DNA of 64,000 nt. It comes from Actinomyces sp. oral taxon 414. Its GTDB lineage: Bacteria; Actinomycetota; Actinomycetes; Actinomycetales; Actinomycetaceae. Shown here in pieces: positions 33,051 through 41,690 of this stretch. The translations under genes and the position numbers were made by a program. The notes under the pieces are model-generated. The model did no database searches and was not told the origin of the DNA. It saw only the letters and a program-made list of their open reading frames with translations. The number at the start of each line of letters is the position of its first letter. Position 1 is the stretch's first letter. Where the stretch lies: assembly GCF_001278845.1 (NCBI RefSeq), contig NZ_CP012590.1, forward strand, positions 3,534,001 to 3,598,000, read 5' to 3'.

Positions 33051-34270
33051 TACTGGGCCAACCGGATCAACGCCTGGGAGGACTTCCCCGACGTGACCGG
33101 CACCATCAACGGCTCGCTGGCCGCCGCCTTCGACGCCTTCCGCCGCGGCCTGGTCACCGAGTTCCTCGCCTGGCAGTGCACCATCGTCGACGACTACCGG
33201 CGCGAGAGCCAGTTCGTCACCCAGAACTTCGACTACGAGTGGCGCGGGCACTCCTTCGGCGTCCAGGGCGCCGTCGACCACTTCAAGGCGACCGACGCCG
33301 TCACCCTGGCCGGCGTCGACATCTACCACCCGGCGAGGACCGCCTGATCGGCCACGAGATCGGCTTCGGCGGCGACATCTCCCGCTCCCTCAAGGACGGG
33401 GCGCCCTACCTCGTCGTCGAGACGCAGGCCCAGGGGCAGATGGGCTGGCTGCCCTACCCCGGCCAGCTGCGCCTCCAGGCCTACTCCCACCTGGCCTCCG
33501 GGGCCATGGGCGTCATGTACTGGCACTGGGGCTCCCTCCACAACTCCTTCGAGACCTAATGGAAGGGGCTGCTCTCCCAGGACTACTCGCCCAACCCCAC
33601 CTACCTGGAGGCCGCCGGATTCGGGCGCGAGATCGCCGAGCACGCCGAGGCCCTGACCGGCCTGACCAAGCGCAACCGCATCGCCATGATGGTCTCCAAC
33701 GACTCGCTCACCGCCCTGGAGTGGTTCGGCCTGGAGTCCGGCTTCCCGCGTCGCTACTCCGGCGGCGGGGCGAACTACAACGACGTCTTCCGCTGGGTCT
33801 ACGACGCCCTGTTCGATCTCAACCTCGAGGCCGACGTCGTCCCCGCCGACGCCGCCGCCTGCGAGGGCGGGTCCGACGTCAAGGTGCTGGCCGTCTACGA
33901 CCACCACGCCTGGTCCGGGCCCGCCATCGCCACCCGCGCCGTCGGGCGGGGCTCCATCACCCACCTGGCCGCCATGACGAGCCCGGCGCTGACGCGCGCC
34001 CTCCTGCGGCTGGTCGCCCGGCGCGCGGGCGCGACCGACTGGGCGGCGGACCTGGCCGGGACCATCACGGTCCGCAAGGGCGTCAACGGGGCCGGCCGGC
34101 CGCTGGCCTACCTGCTCAACTACTCGCGCGACGCCGTCCGGGTGACGCTGCCCGTCGGCGGGCGCGACGTCCTGGGCACCGCCCGGCCCGCCGGCGGCGC
34201 ACTGGCCGCCGGAGCGGACGTCGTCGTCCCCGCCTGGGGCGTGCTCGCCGTCGAGGGCGAGCGGGACTGA
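33051..34270 (+). pseudogene. Beta-galactosidase (GH42) remnant: truncated, frameshifted and with a nonsense codon
   Basis: GH42-type sequence starts within three bases of the serA stop: YWANRINAWEDFPDV, then QFVTQNFDYEWRG. The N-terminal third with the acid/base region is missing. Near 33337 the reading frame shifts: HPGEDRLIGHE is expected but one base is missing in the CCCGG run. YWHWGSLHNSFET is then followed by TAA (33557-33559) where family members read Tyr, then WKGLLSQDYSPNPTYLEA continues in frame to 34270. Three separate lesions make this a dead gene. It precedes a GH30 gene, so an old sugar-degradation locus is decaying here. Confidence 0.85.
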
Positions 34271-34332
34271 GCGCGGCCGCTCAGCGCAACGCAGACCGAT
34301 CCGAGAACGAGAACCCACCCGAGGAGAACGCC

Positions 34333-35529
34333 ATGACCGACATCCAGTTCTACGCCACCACCGAGGACAACCCCTGGTTCACCCCCGAGGACCCCGTCTC
34401 CATCGAGGAGATGACCGCCTTCCCCGGCGCCTTCATCCGCCTCGACCAGCCCGCCCAGGAGGTGGACGGCTTCGGCGCCTGCTTCAACGAGCTCGGCTGG
34501 GCCGCCCTGGCCCACCGGCCCGACCTGAGGCTGTGGGCCTCGCCCTGGGGCCCGCCCAGCTGGTTCAAGCGCAACAAGCACTACGCCTACGCCGCGCCCA
34601 ACCCCATGAGCGAGCAGACCAGGTTCGACAACGGCCTCGACCCGGCCGACCAGATCGAGGAGGGCACCGACGGGCTCGTCCTCACCGACGAGGTCCTGGA
34701 CGCCTACGCCCGCTACTTCGGCGCCTTCATTGACGCCTACCGCGAGCGCGGCATCGACATCTCCATGGTCATGCCGCAGAACGAGTTCAACTCCGCCCAG
34801 ATCTACCCGGCCTGCACCTGGACCCCGGAGGGGCTGATCAAGTTCCTGCGCCGCCTCATCCCCGAGATGGAGCGCCGCGGCGTGGACGTCTTCTTCGGCA
34901 CCATGGAGCGGCCCGACGACTCCATGGTGGAGAAGATCCTGGCCGACCCGGAGGTCGGTCCGAAGATCGGCGGGGTCGGCTTCCAGTGGGACGGCAAGCG
35001 GGCCGTGCCCTTCGTCCACCACGCCCACCCGGGGCTCAAGATCTACCAGACCGAGCAGGAGTGCGGCGACGGGCGCAACGACTGGCGCTACGCCCGCTAC
35101 GCCTGGACGATGATGCGCCACTACTTCACCAACGGCGCCTCCGTCTACGACTACTGGAACCTCGCGCTCGACGAGGGCGGGGTTTCCCGCTGGGGGTGGA
35201 GCCAGAACTCCCTGATCGTCGTTGACCCCGACGCCGGCACCGCGCGGTTGAGCTACGAGTACCACGTGCTGCGCCACCTGTCCGGGTTCGTCCGGCCCGG
35301 GGCGCGCTTCGTCCCCTCGCTGTCCTACACGGGGTACGAGAACCTGCTCGCCTTCCACAACCCGGACGGGTCCGTGGTGGTCGCTGCGCAGAACGACATG
35401 ACGACGCCGCAGAGGATCGTCGTGGGGATCGGGCGCAAGAACGTGTCCTTCACGGCGCCGGCGGACTCCATCGTCACCGTCGTCGTCCCCGCCGAGGAGG
35501 TCGAGGTCGCGGGCAAGCCGCTGGCCTGA
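34333..35529 (+). CDS. GH30 glycosyl hydrolase with a large internal deletion
   Basis: 398 residues of the GH30 (glucosylceramidase/endo-glycosidase) family. The acid/base is Glu151 in MVMPQNEFNSAQIYPACTW and the nucleophile is Glu241 in YQTEQECGDG. The C-terminal beta domain (NLLAFHNPDGSVVVAAQND) is present. Near residue 58 the usual FNELGW block runs straight into AHRPDLRLWASPW, whereas family members have about 80-90 residues between them (first strands and helices of the barrel). The deletion is in frame, so a protein may be made, but folding is doubtful. AGGAG precedes the ATG. Substrate unknown. Confidence 0.8.
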   Translation: MTDIQFYATTEDNPWFTPEDPVSIEEMTAFPGAFIRLDQPAQEVDGFGACFNELGWAALAHRPDLRLWASPWGPPSWFKRNKHYAYAAPNPMSEQTRFDNGLDPADQIEEGTDGLVLTDEVLDAYARYFGAFIDAYRERGIDISMVMPQNEFNSAQIYPACTWTPEGLIKFLRRLIPEMERRGVDVFFGTMERPDDSMVEKILADPEVGPKIGGVGFQWDGKRAVPFVHHAHPGLKIYQTEQECGDGRNDWRYARYAWTMMRHYFTNGASVYDYWNLALDEGGVSRWGWSQNSLIVVDPDAGTARLSYEYHVLRHLSGFVRPGARFVPSLSYTGYENLLAFHNPDGSVVVAAQNDMTTPQRIVVGIGRKNVSFTAPADSIVTVVVPAEEVEVAGKPLA

Positions 35530-35896
35530 GCGACGGCGCAGGGCGGGGCGGGGCGAGTTGCGCGCCCCGCCCCGCATCCCCGGCCAGATGGGCCCGCGGC
35601 CCGAGCGGGCCGATCCTCCGACGACGGCGGTTGCGCTCGCGGGTCCGTCCTCGCGAGCACGGCGCTCAGTGCTGGTCCGGTCTTGGCCGACCCGGCGGGC
35701 GGACGGCGCCGAGCCGTGACGGAGCGCGGGTCCTGATTTGTGGGACTCGCGCTCCGCCCCTCCTTCCTATGACCTTCCTCTCAGGCGTACGAGAGTAGAG
35801 TCTGCTGAGTGTAAGACCGTTGGCGTTCCAATCCTGGGGGTGCCCGCCCGCTGCGCTTCGGGTTCAGGGCCCCGAGTCCAGGGGGGAGGAAGAGTC
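35530..35896. other. Intergenic region after the GH30 gene
   Basis: 367 bp of GC-rich, then more mixed sequence. No gene is supported until the small membrane-protein gene at 35897. GTGCGGGG-type runs (GGGCGGGGCGGGGCGAG near 35541) and short inverted repeats such as GGGGCGGGGCGAG...CGCCCCGCCCC (35547-35573) could form a terminator for the GH30 gene. Confidence 0.4.
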
Positions 35897-36202
35897 ATGA
35901 CCGCATTGATAGGCCCTCACAATGACGATGAGAATATGACAGACGATACTATTCTCCCTGCGTCTCAAACGGGCCCGACCAGCGACGCTCGCAGGGAGCC
36001 ATCGCTCACGCGCAAGCGGGATAACGTCCAAGGCCCGATCGCTTACATGCTGGCCGGCGCCCTCGTCGGCGTCGTCGCCATCGGCGCGGTGGGATGGCTG
36101 GTGATCAGGGCGCCCCTCCAGGACTGGACGACCTTCACCTCCCCGCTCTTCACGCTGGTCGCCACCATGGTCGGCTACCACTACGGCCGCCGAGACTCCT
36201 AA
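35897..36202 (+). CDS. Small membrane protein of unknown function
   Basis: A 101-residue protein: an acidic, polar N-terminus (about 45 residues) followed by two hydrophobic segments (AYMLAGALVGVVAIGAVGWLV and FTLVATMVGYHYGRR). GGGGGAGGAAG lies just upstream of the ATG, which supports this start over longer in-frame readings. The family resembles small actinobacterial or phage-type two-helix proteins but is not recognised. It is isolated. Confidence 0.6.
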   Translation: MTALIGPHNDDENMTDDTILPASQTGPTSDARREPSLTRKRDNVQGPIAYMLAGALVGVVAIGAVGWLVIRAPLQDWTTFTSPLFTLVATMVGYHYGRRDS

Positions 36203-36554
36203 GCCGCAGACGCCGCTCGGCCCCATCCCTGCTCCGGTCGGTCATCGCGCGTCCCGCCAGCATCCGGTCTGCCCTTCCTGAGACGCCCTGGCGCACCTCT
36301 CCGGCGTACTTCCTTGTAATCCCGGACCTGGCCCGCACCGGGCGACCCTCCCCGCGCCCGCCAGGTCGCGTGACTCCCGCGGGCCTCTCCGGATGAGGCG
36401 CCCCGGTCCGGGCATCCACGATGAATCCCGTCGCCCCGTTGACAGGCTCACATACGAGCTCCTATCCTTTGATGTGATTCAAGGCAGGGGTCCCTGTACC
36501 CGGGGTGTCCTTGTGCTGATGAGCAGTTTTGTCCCTTCTTAATGGGGTGTACCT
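36203..36554. other. Intergenic region with no supported gene
   Basis: 352 bp with only spurious short frames. Base composition drops towards the right end (TTGATGTGATTCAAGG near 36467), which may hold the promoter for the peptide/ABC unit downstream: TTGACA (36439-36444, GTTGACAGGC) is a good -35, and TATCCT (36463-36468) follows after 18 bases. Confidence 0.45.
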
Positions 36555-36662
36555 ATGCGTATCAACGATCTGGTTGCCACCTCGTTCGAGGTTGCCGAGG
36601 CTCTGTTCATTATCTCCACGAGCACCTCGTCAACATCTTCGACGAGCTCTTTCCGCGCCTGA
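36555..36662 (+). CDS. Ser/Thr-rich precursor-like peptide (35 residues)
   Basis: A 35-residue frame: the N-terminal half RINDLVATSFEVAEALF looks like a RiPP leader and the C-terminal half is IISTSTSSTSSTSSFRA, almost all Ser/Thr. This resembles thiopeptide/azole- or lanthipeptide-type precursors but has no Cys, and no YcaO, LanB/LanM or other modifying gene is adjacent. It lies 345 bp upstream of a BcrA-like ABC transporter. The ribosome-binding site is weak (GGGGTG). It is probably a relic or orphan precursor. Confidence 0.4.
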   Translation: MRINDLVATSFEVAEALFIISTSTSSTSSTSSFRA

Positions 36663-36791
36663 GTTCAAAATGGTCGGCGGGTTGCTCTGGAGACGTTGCC
36701 CGGGCAGTCCGGCGGGTCTCGTTCCGCTGACCGCGGTCCGCGTGTGCTCCGTCTCCACGGAGCCGGGGAGTGGGAGCGATGACTGAGCCGA

Positions 36792-37019
36792 ATGACCAGT
36801 CGACGAATCGTGTTCATTCCCGACCACCTGGAGGACCCGGTTGCCGGCGGCTTCGAGATCCAGGGGATCCAGAAGATGGAGTCGGGTGACCGGGTGTTCA
36901 TGTGCGGCATCGGCTCGACCAGTTCCACCGGTACGTTCCACCAGTACGGCCGGCACCGCCCTTGGCTGCTGACCACATCACCACTATCCCAATCAAGGAG
37001 GCTGTTATGGCGGCGATAA
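36792..37019 (+). CDS. Possible second precursor-like frame before the ABC genes
   Basis: A 75-residue open frame whose middle reads GGFEIQGIQKMESGDRV, then MCGIGSTSSTGTFHQ, again a leader-like stretch followed by a Ser/Thr/Gly/Cys segment. The end (RHRPWLLTTSPLSQ onward) overlaps the ABC ATPase start and looks like read-through after a frameshift. There is no good ribosome-binding site. Possibly a damaged precursor gene; may be spurious. Confidence 0.25.
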   Translation: MTSRRIVFIPDHLEDPVAGGFEIQGIQKMESGDRVFMCGIGSTSSTGTFHQYGRHRPWLLTTSPLSQSRRLLWRR

Positions 37020-37942
37020 CGACCGACAGACTGACAAAGAGATTCTCGTCCTCTACCACCGCGGTGGACCATGTCAACATTACTGTGGAGGAGGGTGAGG
37101 TTTACGGTCTGCTCGGACGCAACGGCGCGGGCAAGTCAACCTTGATGGGCATGCTGCTCGGGCTCCTCGAGCCGACCTCAGGATCTTTCCAGATCTTCGG
37201 ACGGTCCGGCTCGAGGGCACGTGTGGCCTCCGACATCGGGGCCCTCATCGAGTCACCGGCCTTCTATCCCTTTCTCTCCGCCCGACGCAACCTCGAGGTC
37301 GTCGCACGCTACTGCGGCGCCTCCGCGAAGGACGTCGGCATCGCATTGGAGCGCGTCGGTCTTGATGACGTTGCTGGGCGCAGATTCTCCCGCTTCTCCC
37401 TCGGGATGAAGCAGCGGCTCGGCGTCGCCGCCGCCATTCTCGGAGACCCCGCGCTCGTCATCCTTGACGAGCCGACCAACGGCCTGGATCCACAGGCGAT
37501 CACCCAGATGCGGGAGCTCATCCGGTCCCTCAGGTCCGAGGGGCGCACGGTGCTGCTATCCAGCCACATCCTCGCCGAGGTCGAGCAGGTTGTGGACCGT
37601 GTCGCGATTATCGCCAATGGCGCCGTCGTGACCGAGAGCTCACTCCAGAACCTGCGGGCCCAGCATTCGGCAGACGGCGTGACCGTCATCGTACGGACCG
37701 ACGACGACACGGCACTCGTCCCCGCCGTCCGGGAACTCCCCGGCGTCCGTGACGTCCAGTCGCTCCCCGACGGCGGCGTTAGGGTTCGGACCGACGACGA
37801 GACGGCGCACGGACTCGCCATGGAACTGACTCGCCGCGGGATCGGCTTCACTGAACTCACTGTGGAGGCGGCGACTCTCGAGACCGTCTTCCTCGAACTC
37901 ACTGCACAGCAGACAGGAGACCCCGATGACCACAACGACTAA
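37007..37942 (+). CDS. BcrA/lantibiotic-immunity type ABC ATPase
   Basis: A 311-residue ABC ATPase. Walker A is GRNGAGKST, the signature motif is in FSLGMKQRLGVAAAIL, Walker B is LVILDEPTNGLDP, and the C-terminal domain (about 215-311) is typical of bacitracin/lantibiotic self-protection transporters. AAGGAGG six bases upstream of the ATG fixes the start. The permease gene overlaps its 3' end by 17 bases. Adjacent Ser/Thr-rich peptide frames suggest a bacteriocin export or immunity context. Confidence 0.9.
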   Translation: MAAITTDRLTKRFSSSTTAVDHVNITVEEGEVYGLLGRNGAGKSTLMGMLLGLLEPTSGSFQIFGRSGSRARVASDIGALIESPAFYPFLSARRNLEVVARYCGASAKDVGIALERVGLDDVAGRRFSRFSLGMKQRLGVAAAILGDPALVILDEPTNGLDPQAITQMRELIRSLRSEGRTVLLSSHILAEVEQVVDRVAIIANGAVVTESSLQNLRAQHSADGVTVIVRTDDDTALVPAVRELPGVRDVQSLPDGGVRVRTDDETAHGLAMELTRRGIGFTELTVEAATLETVFLELTAQQTGDPDDHND

Positions 37943-38822
37943 GCGCACTGCAATAACTAAGCGCACTGCATCCCGTTCGAGCGCGGGCTTTGGTGCCGCC
38001 CTGCAGGGCGGTGTCGCCACCTTTATGGCGCGGCCCCTTGTGTGGGTTCTCGTCGCCGTCTGGCTCCTCCAGGTCGTAATATTCGCCTACGCGATCAATG
38101 CTGCGGTATATTCTCAAAACCCCGGCTCGCCGACCGGTACCCTCCTCGCCGGCAGTCTCGGCGTGAATGTTGCGCACGTGTGGCCGCTAGCTTCGATGCC
38201 CACGTACGGCTCGTTCGTGTTCGTCCTTCTCGGAGCTCTCGCGGGGGCGTCCGACTACCGCTTCGGCACGTTTCGACTGATCCTGCCGCGGTATGCATCG
38301 CGCACCGGTCTTCTCGGCGCACGCATCGTCTGCCTTGCCGTCCTGTCGGTCGCCGTGTCCGCTTTGACTCTCCTCACCTCCTTTGCCGCGAGCGCAATCG
38401 TGTCCTCGTCCCTCAAGCTCGACACGGGCGTCCCACCCGTCTCGGACGTGCTCGTCTCTTTCGCACTCGGTGCACTCGTCGTCTTCATGATGACGGCGAT
38501 CGGGTTCGCCTTGTCCCTTGTGCTGCGCAGTCTTCTGGGTGGCTTTCTCGCGGGATTCGGTTGGGCCATCGGAATCGAAGTCCTTCTCATGCGCATGCTC
38601 TCCCCGCTGGGCGACTGGGTGGATGGCGTGCGGGGGCTGCTTCCCGTTGGCTCCTCCTCCGCGCTCATCGCCGCCATCGGGGAGAAGGCCGGCTTCGACA
38701 CCGCCGCCACGGCGGGTCTGTCGGAACTCGTCAGCCCCTGGGCGGCAGTGGTCGCTCTCATCGCCTGGACCGTCATTCTGTTCGCCACAGCCATTGCGCT
38801 GTTTCGACGCCGTGACGTCTGA
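37926..38822 (+). CDS. ABC-2 permease partner
   Basis: A 298-residue integral membrane protein with about six helices (LVWVLVAVWLLQVVIFAYA; FVFVLLGALAGASDYRFGTF; final AAVVALIAWTVILFATAIAL). The pattern fits permeases partnered with BcrA-like ATPases. The N-terminus contains a duplicated segment from a 15-bp direct repeat (ACTAAGCGCACTGCA), giving KRTAITKRTA. Translationally coupled to the ATPase. Confidence 0.88.
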   Translation: MTTTTKRTAITKRTASRSSAGFGAALQGGVATFMARPLVWVLVAVWLLQVVIFAYAINAAVYSQNPGSPTGTLLAGSLGVNVAHVWPLASMPTYGSFVFVLLGALAGASDYRFGTFRLILPRYASRTGLLGARIVCLAVLSVAVSALTLLTSFAASAIVSSSLKLDTGVPPVSDVLVSFALGALVVFMMTAIGFALSLVLRSLLGGFLAGFGWAIGIEVLLMRMLSPLGDWVDGVRGLLPVGSSSALIAAIGEKAGFDTAATAGLSELVSPWAAVVALIAWTVILFATAIALFRRRDV

Positions 38823-39016
38823 GCACGTTTCCCGGAAGGTTATTCCGGAGGCGTTTGGACACGTTGAGTCTTTCCTGCCGGGAAGGTTATTCCGGGGGTG
38901 TCCGGGTGCGTCGAGTCTTCCTCGTCGGGAGTGGTCGGGGTGGTGTCGGCGGACAGGGTGCGTTCTGCGGCCGGTTCGCCGGCCCCCGGCCCGTCGTCCT
39001 TCGCGAGCCGTTCTTC
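38823..39016. repeat. Tandem imperfect hairpin repeat and truncated minus-strand frame
   Basis: GGAAGGTTATTCCGG occurs at 38834-38848 and 38881-38895 within an imperfect 47-bp direct repeat; each copy is itself a small hairpin (CCGGAA/TTCCGG) and they probably terminate the ABC operon. A minus-strand open frame (ETYAFAEERLAKDDGP onward, ending about 38840) starts inside the palindrome at 39017 and may be the tail of a gene cut by the insertion; this is not certain. Confidence 0.5.
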
Positions 39017-39072
39017 CGCGAACGCGTAGGTTTCTAGTCGAACGCGCAGATGGGAGGTACGCGTTCGACTAG
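39017..39072. repeat. 30-bp perfect inverted repeat split by an insertion sequence
   Basis: The left arm is 39017-39046, the loop is 39047-39059, and the right arm begins at 39060. After 13 bases, at CTAG (39069-39072), the right arm is interrupted by the IS and resumes at CTAG 41363, ending at 41383. Joined, the right arm is the exact 30-base reverse complement of the left (ends CGCGAACGCG / CGCGTTCGCG). The palindrome therefore predates the insertion. Confidence 0.9.
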
Positions 39073-39078
39073 GGCGTG

Positions 39079-39975
39079 TTATGTAAGTCGTTTGAGCCAG
39101 TGGTCGATGGCGGCGATGCGGGTGGTGGTCCGGTATCGGACGGCGAGCTTGTCGTACCTGGTGGCCGGGCCGCGGTTGTGCTTGAGGCGGCTGAAGCCGC
39201 GCTCGACGGCGTTGCGGTCCTTGTAGACGTCGGGGTCGAAGGCGGGCGGTCTGCCCCCGGCGCCGCCGCGTCGGCGGCGGTTGGCGGCCTGGTCGGCCTT
39301 GACCGGGATCGTGGCGCGGATGTGGTGGGCGCGCAGCCAGTCCCGGTTGGCCCTGGAGGAGTAGGCCCTGTCCGCCAGAACCCGGTCCGGGCGGGTGCGG
39401 GGCCGTCCGCGGGCGGGCCGCTTGACATTGATCGCCTCCAGCACGGGGATCATCATGGGGCAGTCCCCCGCCTGCCCGGCCGTGAGCAGCAGGGACCCCG
39501 CTCCGAGGCCGGCCTCGACGGCGGCGCGGGGTCCTGGTGCCCCATCCGCCCCGGGACCGTCCCAGGGCGTGGTCGTCCGGCTCCCCCTCCACGCGCTTGA
39601 CGCTGTCCCCGCGGGCCCCCGCTCGCGTGGGGCGTGGGCGCGCACGGCGGCGCGTGTCCACCGACACCCGCCAGTCGATCTTCCCGGCGGCGTCGGCCCG
39701 CACCGACCAGGGCCGCCTCGATGCGCTCCCACACCCCGTTCAGCTGCCAGGCGCGGAAGCAGGGCGTACGCCCTCCACCAGGGCCCGCACCCGGGCCGGG
39801 CGCGCCCCCGCCAGGGCGCCCCGACCCGGGTGCGCCACCGCACGGCGTCGATCATGGCGCGCAGCGGGTAGCGGCGGGGCCTGCCCCGCACCGGAGGGGC
39901 GGGCAGCAGTGGCTCGAGCAGCGCCCACTGGGCATCGGTCAGATCATGGCGGGCGGATGCGTCTATACTCGTCAT
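39079..39975 (-). pseudogene. IS5-family transposase, frameshifted
   Basis: The first 50 residues (DLTDAQWALLEPLLPAPPV; GRPRRYPLRAMIDAVRWRTR) and the last 130 (PDRVLADRAYSSRANRDWLR; YKDRNAVERGFSRLKHNRG with the DDE-type catalytic Asp and Glu) are in one frame. The middle is scrambled there. The missing parts, WERIEAALV and DAAGKIDWRVSVDT, appear in the other two minus frames between about 39450 and 39740. At least two compensating frameshifts therefore separate the halves, and the enzyme is likely inactive. Confidence 0.8.
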
Positions 39976-40111
39976 CCGAGGCCTTCGCCGGTATCGCGGG
40001 AATAAAACGAAATCCGCGTCTGGTGCTTTGTTTTGAGTTCGGGGTCGTGGTGGTTGGTCGGGTGTGGTTCCGATTGGATTTCGGGTGTCGTTCTCCTGTA
40101 TGATTGCGGTT

Positions 40112-40492
40112 ATGGAAGCGGTAGTGGTCGAGGAGCATGAGTGGTCGGCTCTTCAAGTGCACAAGGCGGAATCCCCGTATAAGCTGATGAGGCGCAAGTC
40201 GGAGGCGATTCTCATGCTGTCGGAGGGAGTCGGCGTCGATGTGGTGGCGCGGCTGGTGGAGCGCGCCACCAGGACGGTCGTGGAGTGGGTGAGGGATTGG
40301 AGGAGGGATCGGTTGTCGTCCATTTGCACAGGGCATGTCGGCAACAACAACGCCTCCAAGATCTCCCAGGAGCAGGAGAAGGAGATCCTGGAGGCGTTGT
40401 CGCGTCCCCCGTCGGAGCAGGGCATTGCGGCGGAGTTCTGGAATATTCACGATCTGGCGGGCTGGATGCACGAGCGCTTCGGCATCGAGTGA
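40112..40492 (+). CDS. IS630-type transposase, N-terminal (orfA-like) part
   Basis: 126 residues forming the helix-turn-helix half of an IS630-type transposase: SPYKLMRRKSEAILMLSEGV, ATRTVVEWVRDWRRD and a second helical region ending DLAGWMHERFGIE, then TGA. The reading continues one base further on in the downstream frame (GAG-T-GAG), so either a programmed +1 frameshift or a mutation separates it from the catalytic half. Other in-frame starts exist upstream (40064, 40100). It sits inside the outer IS5-like element. Confidence 0.7.
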   Translation: MEAVVVEEHEWSALQVHKAESPYKLMRRKSEAILMLSEGVGVDVVARLVERATRTVVEWVRDWRRDRLSSICTGHVGNNNASKISQEQEKEILEALSRPPSEQGIAAEFWNIHDLAGWMHERFGIE

Positions 40493-40526
40493 GCCTTGCG
40501 AGTCCTCCTACCGTTCTTTGCTTCAC

Positions 40527-41249
40527 ATGGCGGGGTTGTCCTTCCACCTGCCCGAGGAGGTGGATCAGCGCCGCGCCGACGAGACCCAGGTCGAGGCCCG
40601 TATGGCGAAGATCCACGCCAAGATCGCCAAGATCAAGGGGAAGAAGCAGGACGGGCAGGACGGGCAGGAGGAGGATGAGGGGCAGCGGGGGAGTGAGAAG
40701 AATGAGTGCGAGAACGAGAAGACGGACGACGCGGAGAAGGGGGATGAGGATGTCATCGTGGTGTCCGCGGACGAGGTGAGGATCGAGCACGAGGCCATTA
40801 CTCGCGGGGCCTGGTGCAAGAAGGGCGCCAGGACCAGGATCAGGGTCGATCGGAAACGGCAGTCCCAGAGCTATATCGGATTCCTCCACGAGGCGGACGG
40901 GAGTGTGGATCTCATGCGACTGGACTGGCAGAACACCTCCAACATCGTGAAGGCCTTGACCGATCTGACCCTGAAGTACCCGGACAAGACGATCGTCGTG
41001 GTGTGGGACAACGCCGGATGGCACAAGTCGAAGAAACTGAGGGAGCACCTGGGGAAGGGCAACATCCTGGAGAGGATCCATCTCATCAACCTGCCGCCCT
41101 ACAGCCCCAATAAGAACCCCATCGAACGCGTCTGGGGAGAAGGCAAGAAATCCATCAGCAACCGACAGCGCGCCCACTTCGAGGACACCCGCAACGCATT
41201 CGAGACCTTCATCAGGAGCAACAAATTCCCATACCGCCTCACAAAATGA
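40527..41249 (+). CDS. IS630-type transposase, C-terminal DDE part
   Basis: 240 residues from the ATG in HMAGLSFHLPEEV; homologous reading in this frame begins just after the upstream stop (CESSYRSLLH). The DDE triad is visible: Asp in VVSADEVRIEHEA, Asp in VVVWDNAGWHKSK, and Glu in PPYSPNKNPIERVWGEGK. Before the first Asp there is an unusual, highly charged insert of about 45 residues rich in Lys, Glu, Asp, Gln and Asn (from KIKGKKQDGQDGQEEDEG). Expressed alone or as a frameshift fusion with the upstream frame. Confidence 0.7.
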   Translation: MAGLSFHLPEEVDQRRADETQVEARMAKIHAKIAKIKGKKQDGQDGQEEDEGQRGSEKNECENEKTDDAEKGDEDVIVVSADEVRIEHEAITRGAWCKKGARTRIRVDRKRQSQSYIGFLHEADGSVDLMRLDWQNTSNIVKALTDLTLKYPDKTIVVVWDNAGWHKSKKLREHLGKGNILERIHLINLPPYSPNKNPIERVWGEGKKSISNRQRAHFEDTRNAFETFIRSNKFPYRLTK

Positions 41250-41570
41250 CTTTGTAAAATCGCCGCTATATCGCGATTCGATTTCACACCACCCGTGATA
41301 CCCCGAGGGCCTCGCCCCGCCCGGCACGCCACGCCGCCCCCACCCGACTTACGCAACACGCCCTAGAAACCTACGCGTTCGCGAAAAATCGGGGGCATCC
41401 CGGCGAGGCCCGGGGATGGGCGAGGCCCCCTGGGACCGGTTCGGGTGGCGGGGTCCTTTCCGGACCGGTGCTCCCGCTGGCTCGGCGGGGTCGGAGGCAT
41501 TGTCCAGGCGGGCGCCGGGCCCGTCGCCCGACTGGTGACCGCCCTCCCCGGCCGGTCCGCGGCGGCGAAT

Positions 41571-41690
41571 TGTCCAAATCTGCCACAAAGGCCCCGATCG
41601 AGCCGGAGCGCGCGAGAATAAACGTTGATATTCCGCGCCTCCGCTCACCGTTGATCCCGGCCCGGAGCGCCTTTGTGGCAGATTTGGACA
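41571..41690. repeat. 120-bp long-hairpin element, copy A
   Basis: Perfect 22-bp arms at 41571-41592 (TGTCCAAATCTGCCACAAAG then GC) and 41669-41690 enclose 76 bp. The inner sequence aligns well with the reverse complement of the inner sequence of element B at 42890-43009, so A and B are diverged copies in opposite orientation. The arms differ from those of B at four positions, each compensated in the other arm. No transposase-like coding potential. It lies between the IS right end and tetR. Confidence 0.85.

Larger units (their letters stand above)
39073..41362. mobile_element. IS5-like element containing a nested IS630-like element
   Basis: The outer ends are inverted repeats: GGCGTGTTATGTAAGTCG at 39073-39090 and, reversed, GGCGTGTTGCGTAAGTCG at 41345-41362 (16 of 18 match), flanked by a CTAG target duplication (39069-39072 and 41363-41366), as expected for IS427-group IS5 elements. 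The IS5-type transposase occupies the left part. An IS630-type transposase in two frames fills about 40.1-41.25 kb, so a second IS landed inside the first. The exact ends of the inner element were not resolved. Confidence 0.82.
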
